In this document: piece after piece, positions 6,006 to 6,183 of the stretch | Numbering within the stretch: position 1 is the stretch's first letter | Layout: the number at the start of each line of letters is the position of its first letter | Source: Candidatus Bathyarchaeota archaeon | Lineage (GTDB): Archaea > Thermoproteota > Bathyarchaeia > Bathyarchaeales > Bathycorpusculaceae | Length of the DNA: 6,183 nt | NCBI GenBank assembly: GCA_013330975.1 | Contig: DUHG01000043.1 | Span: 299 to 6,481, forward strand | Direction: 5' to 3' | Notes under the pieces: generated by a model | What the model saw: only the letters and a program-made list of their open reading frames with translations | Database searches by the model: none | What the model was told of the DNA's origin: nothing | Made by a program: the position numbers and the translations under genes

Positions 6006-6183
6006 GTTAACGAGGGCTGAAGACTCCAAATTTCCTATTCTAATGTCAATCATTGATGTAGGTAGAACTGGAAAAGCCGCTGTCCCGCTTTTGCCCACAG
6101 TCATAATCTCGTTGTAGTCCACGTCGCTTGAGTAGTAAATCGCCTGAACATAAGTTGTATCGCTGCTTGATTCAACCTGAACT
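5976..6183 (-). CDS. C-terminal part of an unrecognised, probably extracytoplasmic protein (partial at 5' end)
   Basis: The last 68 residues of a gene entering from the right edge, ending in TGA at 5976-5978. I do not recognise the family. The fragment is rich in Ser, Thr, Ala, Val, Ile and Tyr with few charges and no cysteine. It alternates polar and hydrophobic residues in a beta-strand-like way (for example TTYVQAIYYSSDV, MIDIRIGN, NATATAIYHY). That composition is common in archaeal secreted, pilin-like or cell-surface proteins, but any signal peptide or membrane anchor would lie outside the window, so localisation is inference. Codon use is ordinary and the frame is uninterrupted, which, with a stop followed by a T-rich run, supports a real gene. 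It converges on leuS with a 69-base spacer, so the two are not co-transcribed. Confidence 0.75.
   Translation of the reverse strand, partial: VQVESSSDTTYVQAIYYSSDVDYNEIMTVGKSGTAAFPVLPTSMIDIRIGNLESSALVNATATAIYHY

Noticed and set aside
1..6183. CRISPR array, insertion sequence or attachment site
   Set aside because: No regularly spaced direct repeats, transposase-like frame or tRNA-associated duplication is visible.

Overview
The window looks archaeal. The best evidence is a complete leucyl-tRNA synthetase of the archaeal/eukaryotic type. It carries the PKD...DHDRQ-GEG block and a C-terminal tail ending in PAIYIE. Archaeal BRE/TATA-like boxes lie just upstream of the predicted starts, and Shine-Dalgarno sequences are weak or absent. 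Base composition is moderate, with no obvious extreme bias. The gene types would suit an uncultured Thermoproteota lineage such as Bathyarchaeia, but that placement is inference from protein style and has not been tested.

Layout, left to right. Positions 1-369 (minus) hold the N-terminal 123 residues of a radical SAM enzyme resembling the archaeal AF1577-type putative peptide-modifying family; it runs off the left edge. Immediately upstream of it, at 394-1572 (minus), is a 12-helix Major Facilitator Superfamily transporter. The two are separated by 24 bases and are in the same frame, so they are almost certainly co-transcribed. Positions 1573-1828 are a 256-base intergenic stretch with a perfect 8-bp inverted repeat (1665-1694) that looks like an operator, plus TATA-like boxes. 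Positions 1829-2809 (minus) encode a divergent polyprenyl-diphosphate-synthase-like protein. Positions 2810-3023 are a divergent promoter region serving that gene and leuS. Positions 3024-5906 (plus) are leuS. A 69-base convergent spacer follows, with a long imperfect hairpin that extends into the last gene. Positions 5976-6183 (minus) are the C-terminal 68 residues of an unrecognised, probably extracytoplasmic protein that enters from the right edge.

Functional picture. leuS is a stand-alone housekeeping gene with its own near-leaderless promoter. The three minus-strand genes to its left point the same way. The transporter and radical SAM gene form a tight pair. The prenyl-synthase-like gene lies 256 bases upstream of that pair, so it may be a separate transcription unit. 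A radical SAM enzyme of a putative peptide-modifying class coupled to a transporter invites a modified-peptide hypothesis, but no convincing precursor peptide is visible here. The prenyl synthase homolog keeps the aspartate-rich motifs but lacks the usual isopentenyl-diphosphate-binding residues, so its reaction should not be assumed.
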